Shown here in pieces: positions 33,870-42,271 of a stretch of 64,000 bases of DNA. The stretch lies in NCBI GenBank assembly GCA_019359695.1, contig JAHHGV010000002.1, forward strand, positions 270,534 to 334,533, given 5' to 3'. The position numbers were made by a program, and so were the translations under genes. Each line of letters opens with the position of its first letter. The stretch's first letter is position 1. Source of the stretch: Brasilonema angustatum HA4187-MV1 (GTDB taxonomy: Bacteria > Cyanobacteriota > Cyanobacteriia > Cyanobacteriales > Nostocaceae). Under the pieces are notes generated by a model that saw nothing but the letters and a program-made list of their open reading frames with translations, did not search any database and was not told the origin of the DNA.

Positions 33870-35606
33870 TTATGACATACGGTCGTAGCGGTCGAGGCGC
33901 ATCAGCAGTCGAATCAGTAAACTTGACACTGCAACTGCGATCAAACCAGCAATAATTGCCAACCATATATATTCTTTTACCAATAAGATCGTAGCCGAAA
34001 GCGTAAAACCACTCACAATAACAGCATAAGTCATCCCGAGCTGAATACTGGTTTGTCGTCGCAGCAAGCGCTCTGTTTCAAGAGATCTAACACGCACACG
34101 TACGTCTCCCCGTTCTAGCTTTTCCAGTGTGTCTTCCAGCCTGCGTGGTAGTCCCAATGCAGTACTGCTGACCTGAACTGCTTGACGACTCAATTCATTG
34201 AGAAAGCTATTGCTATCAGAACCATTCATATTGGTCATAAGCTGCATGGCATATGGTTGGGCAACTTCCATAAAATTAAATTCTGGATCTAACCCTTTTC
34301 CTACACCTTCGAGTGTCGAGAAAGCTCGCATCACAAAAGTGAAGGTTGCGGGAAATCTAAACGGTTGACCATACGCTATTTCGTACAAATCGTCACTAAT
34401 AGCAGCTACCGATTGATTTTCAAAGGGCTTATCCATAAAATTATCCAGCATAAACTGGACTGAACGCCGGACTGGTCCCATGTCCTCTACCGGCGCGAGC
34501 GCTCCCAAATCAATCAGAGATTGAACAACGCGATCGCCGTTTTTTGAAGCAATGCCAAACAGGGTATCCATCAGTCCTTCACGCACGTTTGTTTTGATGC
34601 GCCCCATCATGCCAAAATCATAGAATATCAAAGCACCATTAGGACTGACGGCAATATTGCCGGGATGGGGATCAGCATGGAAAAACCCATCATTAAGTAG
34701 CTGAAGCAAGTATGCTTGGGCACCCTGACGAGCGATAATTTTCCGGTCTAAACCTGCTGCTTCTATTGCTTCATATTGGCTAATCTTTATACCAGGAACA
34801 TACTCTAAAGTCAATACCCGCGATGAAGTGTAACGCCAGTAGACACGTGGGACTTTTACCCAGTCGTAGGTACGAAAATTACGACGAAAAGTATCAGCGT
34901 TGCGACCTTCATTGAGATAATCAATTTCTTCCCAAAGAATGCGACAACACTCCTCATAGATGCCGAGCCAATCCCGTCCCCGTCCCCATTTCGGATGGTT
35001 TTGAAAGTAACGTGTAATTCCCTTAAGAATTTGTAAATCTATTTCAAAGAGTTTCTTCAGACCAGGACGTTGGACTTTGACAACTACGGCTTCTGTTGAG
35101 TGCAGTACAGCTTTGTGTACTTGTCCTAAGCTTGCAGCAGCTAGAGGTATGGGTTCAAAACTTTGGTACAGTTGGGGAATTTTCTTGCCTAGTTCTTGCT
35201 CAATAATCGCTTCTACCTGCTCATAGCTAAATGCAGGCACTTTATCTTGTAGCTTGGCAAGTTCTTCTACATATTCGCCAGGGAAGATGTCAGCACGAGT
35301 AGAGAACAGTTGCCCAACTTTGATAAACGTTGGTCCTAAATCTAGCAGAGTGTTGCGAATCCATATCGCTTGCGCCTTACGTCGGGCAGCTTGTTTGGCT
35401 TCGCTGACTCCTCCTGGGTAACTCCAAGATTTGTTGTACAGCCACAGCCTGAACAATAAAGTCAAGACAAAAGACCAAATGTCCAAAAAACGCCGTCTAC
35501 GAGAGTAGTTTTCGCGATTCCAGCGGTATGCCTTATCTGAATAACCTTTTTCCATATGTTTTGCGTACCGCTGGTTTTTGACCGAGTCAGTAGGAAGAAA
35601 AGACAC
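33870..35606 (-). CDS. AarF/ABC1/UbiB atypical kinase
   Basis: A 578-residue member of the ABC1K family. The family's KxGQ motif (FIKVGQLFSTRADIFP) is near residue 92, the Ala-rich loop AAASLGQVHKA replaces the glycine loop, VVVKVQRPG carries the ATP lysine, and FHADPHPGN and IFYDFGMMG form the catalytic site. Two membrane helices lie at the C-terminus (SLLIRLLMRL nearby). ABC1K proteins regulate quinone and prenyl-lipid metabolism, in cyanobacteria and plastids mostly plastoquinone and tocopherol; the target here is inferred. It heads a unit with the PP2C gene. Confidence 0.9.
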   Translation of the reverse strand: MSFLPTDSVKNQRYAKHMEKGYSDKAYRWNRENYSRRRRFLDIWSFVLTLLFRLWLYNKSWSYPGGVSEAKQAARRKAQAIWIRNTLLDLGPTFIKVGQLFSTRADIFPGEYVEELAKLQDKVPAFSYEQVEAIIEQELGKKIPQLYQSFEPIPLAAASLGQVHKAVLHSTEAVVVKVQRPGLKKLFEIDLQILKGITRYFQNHPKWGRGRDWLGIYEECCRILWEEIDYLNEGRNADTFRRNFRTYDWVKVPRVYWRYTSSRVLTLEYVPGIKISQYEAIEAAGLDRKIIARQGAQAYLLQLLNDGFFHADPHPGNIAVSPNGALIFYDFGMMGRIKTNVREGLMDTLFGIASKNGDRVVQSLIDLGALAPVEDMGPVRRSVQFMLDNFMDKPFENQSVAAISDDLYEIAYGQPFRFPATFTFVMRAFSTLEGVGKGLDPEFNFMEVAQPYAMQLMTNMNGSDSNSFLNELSRQAVQVSSTALGLPRRLEDTLEKLERGDVRVRVRSLETERLLRRQTSIQLGMTYAVIVSGFTLSATILLVKEYIWLAIIAGLIAVAVSSLLIRLLMRLDRYDRMS

Positions 35607-35640
35607 TCTGATTCCAAAACTGTTCCTTTATAATTTTCTA

Positions 35641-35672
35641 GTAGAAAGGTTGCTGCGCAGCAACCTTTCTAC
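35641..35672. terminator. 32-bp perfect palindrome over the DUF6825-like stop codon
   Basis: GTAGAAAGGTTGCTGC and its exact complement form a 16-bp stem without a loop. It includes the TAG stop of the gene at 35669-35998 (minus strand). It could end that transcript before the UbiB gene, although no T-run follows; a dispersed palindromic repeat is the alternative. Confidence 0.5.
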
Positions 35673-35998
35673 AAAGAATTTCCAGTGCGATAGCGTTGTA
35701 ATTCTGTTCGCAATGTAGCTATTTCTGCTCGTAGTTCATCAATCGTGGCTTGTAAGTCAACTGACGTTGAACCAGTTTCTCCATAGCCGCCTGTTGTTTG
35801 AGTCGCACCAGCAGCATCTGCTGCACGATTTGCCCGCTCTATGACCTCTTCAGTAAATTGGCGCATTTGCTCTCTAGTTTCAGCGTCCCATTTGCCGAGT
35901 TCCGATAGAGCATCTGTAATAGCGAACTCCAACCTCTCGGTGAGGATTTCCGCCGCTGCTCTCCCAACGAAAAAAGCTTGTAACAGAGGGTTACTCAT
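35669..35998 (-). CDS. DUF6825-like small cyanobacterial protein
   Basis: A 109-residue protein, helical with a Gly/Thr linker. The N-terminal part (PLLQAFFVGRAAAEILTERL, then ITDALSELGKWDAETREQMRQF) is conserved in cyanobacteria and plants as a family of unknown function. The C-terminal helix DLQATIDELRAEIATLRTELQRY is a predicted coiled coil. It is just upstream of the UbiB kinase gene on the same strand, 62 bp from its start, so the three genes (this, UbiB, PP2C) may be linked. The role is unknown. Confidence 0.7.
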   Translation of the reverse strand: MSNPLLQAFFVGRAAAEILTERLEFAITDALSELGKWDAETREQMRQFTEEVIERANRAADAAGATQTTGGYGETGSTSVDLQATIDELRAEIATLRTELQRYRTGNSL

Positions 35999-36372
35999 AA
36001 ATTTTTGTTACGTTCATCTGCACAAAAATTATAACTTGCCTGTCTGCTTTACTGCTTATGTCTTAGTGCTCAGCTTGTGGGGAGATACAAGTTTGGTTTT
36101 ACATAATTTTTGGCAAGATTTTTTTGTAACTTAAATTACATTTTTCTTAATCATATGCTTATTCCCAACTGAAAGGCTGGAAGTTAGTAGGGGCAAGTAA
36201 AACTAAAACTATAATGTAGTAAATACGGATAAAGAAATTATTGGTTACGGCAATTCACGCGGGAGCATGTAAGCTCGAAGTTTATCTGCCAAGAAATTAA
36301 AGCCTCGGCTCCGCTCAGTTTTAATCCTGAGTGCAGTTGAGTGCAGTCGAAGGATTAAATGAAATGAATTGA

Positions 36373-36600
36373 CAGATACACGTTATTCATATCTATCCGA
36401 ACCAAGTGAGATTGCGAGAACCTGATATCATTATCAAGGTAGTGGGAGAACCAAAAACGCCTCCGAAAAGCACACTCGATCCAGAAATTCTTTGCTGGTG
36501 TGAAGATAATAACTTTGTGCTGGTGACAAATAACCGGACTTCCATTCTTACCTCTCAAGTGAGTCGCACAAAAACTGATAGCTTAGATTGGGATTGGTAG
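36373..36600 (+). pseudogene. Fragment of a PIN-like (DUF5615-type) protein
   Basis: The frame reads QIHVIHIYPNQVRLREPDII, then KSTLDPEILCWCEDNNFVLV and TNNRTSI, after which similarity stops. DPEIL-WC-D-F-LVTNNR is typical of PIN-like toxin proteins of the DUF5615/Mut7-C type. An in-frame TGA lies just upstream (36370) and the usual C-terminal half is missing, so I call it a remnant. The rest of 35999-36631 shows no gene. Confidence 0.45.
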
Positions 36601-36631
36601 CTTGCATATTTTCTAGGGGAGTCGATTGATA

Positions 36632-37609
36632 TCACTCCAGCAATGGGCTGAGGAGAAGTCCTCTGCCGAACTGGTTCGCGTTAAGCCCACGGTCGAGCCT
36701 GAGTGGGGAGCCTTTACCGAGATGGCGCTCGAAGATGTCGCCGTAGTTGCCGACGCCTGCGAGAATGCGGCGCTGCCACTCCTTGTCGAGACCCAGTTCG
36801 GGTGCGGCTAGAGGCATTGCCTGGGCACCGCCCGCGTACCACCGTGTTTGGAACCTTTCCGCGCTAACCAAAGTGTGCACCGTCCACGCAACGATCGCCG
36901 ACCATTGCCCATCATCGGTTCCGGTGGCGGCTATCACCGGAAAGCTCATCACCGACTCCGGGAGGATGCGGCTCGACAACCGATTCACCCCCAAATCGAG
37001 GCGGATCGTTGCCAAGGTCGTAATCTCAGCGGCGATCGCATGGCAATTCTGCACATTATAGGTATCGATCATCTCCCCGTCCTCGGAGAACCCCCTGCGG
37101 AACCAGTTTCGACGCAGTGCACCGAAGTACGCCTCAAGGCTCCGATCAACCGAACTGCCGATCATGAAGCAAATGCTGTCCCCAGCGAGGTCGCCGACGT
37201 GGTGCGCAGCCGAGGTGGACGCCACCATCACCGCATGGGATTCCACGAAGACAGTCGGACCAGGTACCACCTTACCGGCCAGCTTCTGCTCGTTGATTTC
37301 AGAGCCAGTGAGGAAGTAGACGTCATCCTGGTGGTTGCGCACGGCGTCGAAGTCCTTTGGCGTCTCGTACTCATGGTATTCGATTCGTTCGGGCGATTTG
37401 AGTACAGCAGAGGCGATCGCACGGCAGATATCCACGTTGAGGCCAGTCCAGTGACCGTGGTCGTCAGCACGTGCCAGGCCCGGTCGCTCGACGCTGCCGC
37501 AGCGAACCACACCACGCGCCTTCACGCGTTCGACGACGGAACCTGCCCGAGCGACGGAGACTGAGCCGCAAACACCAAGTAGGGTCAGCAAGACCAACAG
37601 CAAGCGCAT
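36632..37609 (-). CDS. Periplasmic amino-acid ABC transporter binding protein, GC-rich
   Basis: A 325-residue family 3 solute-binding protein, close in pattern to AapJ-type general L-amino-acid receptors. It has a signal peptide (MRLLLVLLTLLGVCGSVSVARA), then VVERVKARGVVRCGSV, HWTGLNVDICRAIASAVL, and near the end GLDKEWQRRILAGVGNYGDI with SPLRLDRGLNA. I start at ATG 37609 because GAGGAC precedes it; a longer frame upstream is repeat-derived. No permease or ATPase is adjacent. The base composition is far more GC-rich than the flanks, shared with the phosphoesterase gene, which suggests transfer from a proteobacterium-like donor. Confidence 0.8.
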   Translation of the reverse strand: MRLLLVLLTLLGVCGSVSVARAGSVVERVKARGVVRCGSVERPGLARADDHGHWTGLNVDICRAIASAVLKSPERIEYHEYETPKDFDAVRNHQDDVYFLTGSEINEQKLAGKVVPGPTVFVESHAVMVASTSAAHHVGDLAGDSICFMIGSSVDRSLEAYFGALRRNWFRRGFSEDGEMIDTYNVQNCHAIAAEITTLATIRLDLGVNRLSSRILPESVMSFPVIAATGTDDGQWSAIVAWTVHTLVSAERFQTRWYAGGAQAMPLAAPELGLDKEWQRRILAGVGNYGDIFERHLGKGSPLRLDRGLNANQFGRGLLLSPLLE

Positions 37610-37634
37610 AAATTGTCCTCTCAAGAAACACAGG

Positions 37635-37658
37635 GGTGTAAGGGTGTAAGGGTGTAAG
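37635..37658. repeat. Tandem 8-mer GGTGTAAG x3
   Basis: Three exact copies of an 8-bp unit just upstream of the binding-protein start, next to CCTACACCC-type sequence near 37672 that resembles its complement. It marks the junction between the two GC-rich genes. Confidence 0.75.
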
Positions 37659-37740
37659 GGCACTGTCCTCCCCTACACCCGCGCGTTTTGGTCAGAACAT
37701 AGCTATGGATGGGGCGCACCCCATCCGTTCTTCTAGGTCT

Positions 37741-39900
37741 TTAAGGGTTGGCTGCGGGGTAGGTGCTTGGCAGCGGGTTGAAGCCCTGGGGGATGTTGTT
37801 GACGATTCCCTGGCGCTGGTCTTCCGGCGTGATTCCGAGCGCTCGGCAGCCTTGCCCACCGTAGTGCGGTAACGTGTTCACAACGCTATCCGGAATCTTC
37901 GCAAACGAAGCGGGCAACGGCGGCGATATTCCAAGCAGGCGCTTGGGATCAAAACCTGACAGCAAACTGTCGGTAATCGGCGAGTTGATGTCGCGCGGAC
38001 CAAGATACTTCTGCTCAAATCCTGGCGGACCGAACTTGTTGAACTCCGGGGAGTTGCCTGCCGCCAGCGCCTGCGCTTCATCGGGCAGGCTAGCAAGGGC
38101 GGGCAGACCGAAGATTGTGTTGATCGTCTCGATCACCGAGTTGTGATCGCCCTCGGCGTGCGAGACAGCATGCGTCCGCGCGTAGGGCGAGATTAGGATC
38201 AGGGGTACGCGGATGCCTCGGGAGAGCGGCAGCCCGTTGGGACCGTAGGACAGGATGCGCGGCGGGACGTGGTCGTAAAAGCCATCCGACTCGTCGTAGG
38301 TGATGATGATTGCGCTTTGCTGCCAAAGCTTCGGATTTGAGGCGATCGCGTTAATCACCCGAGCCGCCATTCCCTCGCTGAGTTGGCGATCGCTGTAGCC
38401 CGGATGGTCGTCGTCGCCTGCCTTCGCCGCATTAATCGCCGCAATCTCATCCGCAGGCGTGTTAGGGTTCGTGATCGCGGGTTTGAGCCCCTGCTGATTC
38501 GTGTAGCCGCCGCGAATGTAGAACACACCGCCTTTAGGCAGAGAATTGCTGGCTGTATCGGTGAAGAAGTCATTAAGCCCACGCAGGTTTTTGCTTATTT
38601 CAGGTGTATTGGCGACATAGCCGAAATACTGCGCGCCGTTGTGATGAGTGACATAGGCATTGTGCGAGGCGACTCCGTTGGTGTCGGTCGGCTCAAGATT
38701 GTAGCCTTCCTGATACCAGCGCCAGTTGACCGGCTTGGTTCCCACCTGCTGGATAAAGGGGATGTCCTGCTGAATGTCCGGCAGGTCGAACGAAGGGTTC
38801 TTGTTGCCTGACAAAACCGTCTGAATGTCACGCCCCTGGAAGGTAAGGGGTAGGCTGGCGAAGGTCAGGTTCGAGGCGATATTAGTGTCGGCGTAGCTTT
38901 CGTTCGTACCAGCGGGTTGTTTGTTGTCCGTCGTAGTGTCGAACTGGGAGCCGTAGAAGGGCTGCGGGTCGTTGACTATCGGCGGTCCTTGGGTTGTGCC
39001 AGTGTGACTGCCCACGGTGTAAGATTGTCCTGCCGAGCCGTGCTTGACCCACTGCGTTTCACCTGACTGCCCCGCGATCATCGCCACAGCATTCGGGGTA
39101 GAAGGTGTATCTTCGGTCGCGAAGATGTTGTCGAAGATTGTGAAGCGGCTTGCCCACTTCCAGAAAAACGGAATGGTGTCACAGTCGATGTGCGACATCA
39201 CGAGGCGCGCAAACTGCTTACCTTCGGCAACGTTAGCCGCCCCGCCCTTCGATGCAAAGCGCGTGTACTCGTCGGAGGCAAACTGATCCATTTGTGGTTG
39301 GTTGTTCACCACATGGATCTTGTTCGCCAGCCCGGTGTGCGAGTGGTCAACGCTGTCAATCACACTGGCGTTCTGCTCAGTCCCGATCCGGAATGGCTGA
39401 ACCGTGACCGTCATCCCGTTGGCGTCCGTGTAAGTCTGGGTGAAACCCGGCGTTTTATCAGCAGAACGAGGTGTGCGTCCGTCGGAGTAGAGTCCGTTAA
39501 CACCTGGAAACGTGCCGTACTCGTTGTCGAACGAGTGGTTCTCGTTGAAGATCACGAAGACGTACTTGATCCGCTCCTGTAGCAGCTTCGTGAGCACCTT
39601 CGGCGGCAGCTTAGATTCCTTGGCTGGATCATTTAAGTATCGCGCGATGTCTGGCACTACGTCCGGCTGGGTCGTGACCATTGGGGACTTTTGCCCAGAC
39701 TGATCTGTGGTCGCTTCGCCTGCCAACGCGACCGGGACGACACAGTTGTGCAGCAGCGAGACTGCCATAGTCAGAGCAAGTTGGGATTTCGTAAATCGTC
39801 TCCAAGCCCATTTCCTTGGTAAATTCGAGCCAGCTAGTCCCGAAATCAGCACACCAATTGATGCACAGCCAAACCATTTGTTACGAATTTTGCTGCTCAT
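37741..39900 (-). CDS. Phosphoesterase family protein (phospholipase C / acid phosphatase type), GC-rich
   Basis: A 719-residue exported member of the phosphoesterase family (PF04185) that includes bacterial phospholipases C and AcpA-type phosphatases. The N-terminus is long and basic with a hydrophobic stretch ending near VVPVALAGEA, consistent with export. Metal/active-site segments are YVFVIFNENHSFDNEYGTFP, DSVDHSHTG, AIIITYDESDGFYDHVPP, VPLILISPYAR and DHNSVIETIN. The substrate cannot be told from sequence. The high GC content is shared with the neighbouring binding protein and contrasts with all other genes here, so lateral acquisition is likely. The two are on one strand, 131 bp apart. 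Confidence 0.85.
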   Translation of the reverse strand: MSSKIRNKWFGCASIGVLISGLAGSNLPRKWAWRRFTKSQLALTMAVSLLHNCVVPVALAGEATTDQSGQKSPMVTTQPDVVPDIARYLNDPAKESKLPPKVLTKLLQERIKYVFVIFNENHSFDNEYGTFPGVNGLYSDGRTPRSADKTPGFTQTYTDANGMTVTVQPFRIGTEQNASVIDSVDHSHTGLANKIHVVNNQPQMDQFASDEYTRFASKGGAANVAEGKQFARLVMSHIDCDTIPFFWKWASRFTIFDNIFATEDTPSTPNAVAMIAGQSGETQWVKHGSAGQSYTVGSHTGTTQGPPIVNDPQPFYGSQFDTTTDNKQPAGTNESYADTNIASNLTFASLPLTFQGRDIQTVLSGNKNPSFDLPDIQQDIPFIQQVGTKPVNWRWYQEGYNLEPTDTNGVASHNAYVTHHNGAQYFGYVANTPEISKNLRGLNDFFTDTASNSLPKGGVFYIRGGYTNQQGLKPAITNPNTPADEIAAINAAKAGDDDHPGYSDRQLSEGMAARVINAIASNPKLWQQSAIIITYDESDGFYDHVPPRILSYGPNGLPLSRGIRVPLILISPYARTHAVSHAEGDHNSVIETINTIFGLPALASLPDEAQALAAGNSPEFNKFGPPGFEQKYLGPRDINSPITDSLLSGFDPKRLLGISPPLPASFAKIPDSVVNTLPHYGGQGCRALGITPEDQRQGIVNNIPQGFNPLPSTYPAANP

Positions 39901-40018
39901 ATTCTTCTTGTTTAAAATAAAAGTTTCTAATGATAGATAAACGCTTAGGACAAGGTTTATTTTCGACTGTGTTAGTTAAGCAAAAATTAACAAAAGATTA
40001 TGACCTCATAGTGAATTT

Positions 40019-40046
40019 TACCTTGGGGAAATATTTCCCCAAGGTA
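40019..40046. other. 28-bp perfect palindrome
   Basis: TACCTTGGGGAAAT and its exact complement, with no loop, between the ABC-F gene stop (40099) and the phosphoesterase start (39900). It could fold as a terminator for the ABC-F transcript, but no T-run follows on that strand. A two-fold protein-binding site is the alternative. Confidence 0.55.
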
Positions 40047-40098
40047 AGGAGCGTTGATCAAGAGTTAATTACAAAGAGTAAGGTCTAAAAGCCAGACA

Positions 40099-41724
40099 TC
40101 AAGCCCTTTTTACTTCTGTGGAGCTTAGTAGTTCTTGATAATACCGCTCCATTTCATCAGGCAAATATGTCATCTGTTGCAACTGTTGCTGACTCAACTT
40201 GTAAGCTTGAGTAATATTAATCCGGCTTAAGAAATCCAAATCGTGGGAAATGACCCAAAGCGTTCCTTGGTACTCATTAATACCTTCAATTATTTGGTCA
40301 ACCGTTTCAATATCCAGATTATTCGTTGGCTCATCAAGAATTAGCAGGTCGATTTCTGAAATACTAATGATGGCGATCGCCAATCTTGCCAATTCACCTC
40401 CACTCAACACCGATGCGCTTTTGTTCACATCATCCTCTTTAAAAAGGAAGTGTCCCAACTGCTGGCGCAAAAGCTGATAATTAAGATTAGGATTAGCGGC
40501 TTGCATGTTTTCCAGAATCGTTTGCTTTCGATTTACCAGTTCATAAGTTTGGTCGAGGTACACAGCTTTCATCGCAGGAGCAAGTAAAATCTCACCTGAC
40601 TGTAAAATTGCTGTTGTATTTTCTATTCCCAAGATTGCTTTTGCCAAACTAGATTTACCTGAACCATTAGCACCAGCAATAACGATTCTGTCACCAGAGG
40701 ACACATGAAGCTGGATATTTGAAATCAGCAGGTGTTCTCCTACCTTGAGATTTGCATCTTGAATATCAATGAGATTTCTACGTTTTTGGCTTCTTTGTTC
40801 TAGTTGAAGACTTGTCGCCTTCGTGGTTTTCACCTTAGTTTCTGCAAATTTTTGAGTAGCTTTCTCTATAGCTGCTTCATGTTTTTGTTTTGCAATTCCA
40901 GCGGTCACTTCTGCTTTTCGTTTCATTGCTCCAGCTACAATTTTAGGAATGCTACCCGCTAGTTGACGACCATTTCTGCTAGATTGGGCTGCTCGTTGCT
41001 GTTCTTGCAACGCTGAAGCTTTGGCACGTTTGAGTTCTTTTCTCGCAACTTCGTGCGATCGCACTCTCGCCTCTAATTCTATTTCCTTTTGCTCTCGATA
41101 CAGCGAAAAATTTCCTCCATAAACTTTCACACCTTCTGGTGTCAGTTCCCAAGTTATATCAGTAACTTGGTCTAGAAAAAATGGCTTGTGAGAGACAATA
41201 ACAAACGCTCCATCAAAGCCGTTAAGAAAAAACCTCAAACTTTCTAACGCCATCAAGTCCATATGATTCGTTGGCTCATCTAGTAGTAACACCTTTGGTT
41301 CACTAGATAAACCAATAGCCAGAAATAGTTTTGTGAGTTCCCCACCACTCAGATTAACAAGTGGTAAAGATAAGTCAAGCGTCGTGCTGAATCTTGCCTC
41401 TAAAATCTCTCCAACTTTCCACCATTCTTCAGAAATAGAACTTAGAAAATTGAGTACTGTATCTGCTTTTATATTCTGTTGTATGGTACTGATTTGAGGC
41501 AAATAATAAATACTTCCATGACGTGTAACAGAACCTGTCTTCGGGCTAAGTTGACCTGCAATAATTTTTAACAGCGTGGATTTTCCAACACCATTGGAAC
41601 CGACTAAAGCAATGCGTTCATCTTCTCCAATACTTACTTGAACGCCTTTAAATAAAGTTCGGGTTGAACTTAGTTCGTAAGCTAAGTTCTCAGCTAAAAC
41701 TATTGATTTTTTCTGCATACTCAA
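40099..41724 (-). CDS. ABC-F family ATPase
   Basis: A 541-residue soluble protein with two ABC ATPase domains and no membrane segments. Domain 1 has Walker A GSNGVGKST near residue 42, signature LSGGE and LLLDEPTNHMDL. Domain 2 has GANGSGKSS near 352, signature LSGGE and LLILDEPTNNLDI. The linker (about 190-320) is rich in Lys, Arg and Ala and helical, as expected for the P-site tRNA-interacting arm of ABC-F proteins. They bind ribosomes and act in translation regulation or antibiotic resistance; which applies is not clear. It stands alone. Confidence 0.88.
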   Translation of the reverse strand: MSMQKKSIVLAENLAYELSSTRTLFKGVQVSIGEDERIALVGSNGVGKSTLLKIIAGQLSPKTGSVTRHGSIYYLPQISTIQQNIKADTVLNFLSSISEEWWKVGEILEARFSTTLDLSLPLVNLSGGELTKLFLAIGLSSEPKVLLLDEPTNHMDLMALESLRFFLNGFDGAFVIVSHKPFFLDQVTDITWELTPEGVKVYGGNFSLYREQKEIELEARVRSHEVARKELKRAKASALQEQQRAAQSSRNGRQLAGSIPKIVAGAMKRKAEVTAGIAKQKHEAAIEKATQKFAETKVKTTKATSLQLEQRSQKRRNLIDIQDANLKVGEHLLISNIQLHVSSGDRIVIAGANGSGKSSLAKAILGIENTTAILQSGEILLAPAMKAVYLDQTYELVNRKQTILENMQAANPNLNYQLLRQQLGHFLFKEDDVNKSASVLSGGELARLAIAIISISEIDLLILDEPTNNLDIETVDQIIEGINEYQGTLWVISHDLDFLSRINITQAYKLSQQQLQQMTYLPDEMERYYQELLSSTEVKRA

Positions 41725-42018
41725 ACCTCAATATGACTAAATCACGCCTACCTATCGAACGCGCACAATAGGGGCGAGCAAATAGAGCCAGCCACAGACA
41801 TATTTAGGGCTGCTCTTGGTAGAGATAAGTTTTTAAAAACTATTTAGCGCATGGCTGCTTTTTACCAAACCTGCTGAGTTTTTGGTGATTTTTCTTTGTT
41901 GATTTATATCTTGCACCAAACTTTGCGATCTCGTAGCGGCTCCTTTGGAGCATCGCCAAAAAATAAATTTCTAGTGCGAATAGCCAAAGTATGGAATTAG
42001 CTTACTGCATAAAATTCC

Positions 42019-42068
42019 AGTCCGTTTTAACGGACTTCAATTGTTAGCCTTGAACTTAAGTTCAAGGC
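42019..42068. other. Two adjacent hairpins
   Basis: AGTCCGTT-TT-AACGGACT (42019-42036) and the 22-bp perfect palindrome GCCTTGAACTT + complement (42047-42068). They lie in the 547-bp spacer between the ABC-F gene start and the end of the nucleotidyltransferase fusion gene, which otherwise shows no gene. Paired hairpins of this kind look like dispersed repeats or RNA-level structures. Confidence 0.55.
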
Positions 42069-42271
42069 GTACCCTGGATGAGGTGCAAGATTTGATTTAA
42101 CACTCGTTGCCTTTAAGCAACAGTTTTCTACTACTACTTCATGTCAGCTATGTGAGGCGTGTTGAGGTTTGATACTAGCTACATCATAGCAGTAAAGGAT
42201 TCCGGAACGCTGTTTAAATATTTTTAAATAAAGATTGTTTTTTGAGATTTAAAACATAATGTTGCAAAACT

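Noticed and set aside
36747..39703. Several long plus-strand open frames opposite the binding protein and phosphoesterase genes
   Set aside because: They are antisense shadows caused by high GC; the minus-strand proteins have complete family motifs.
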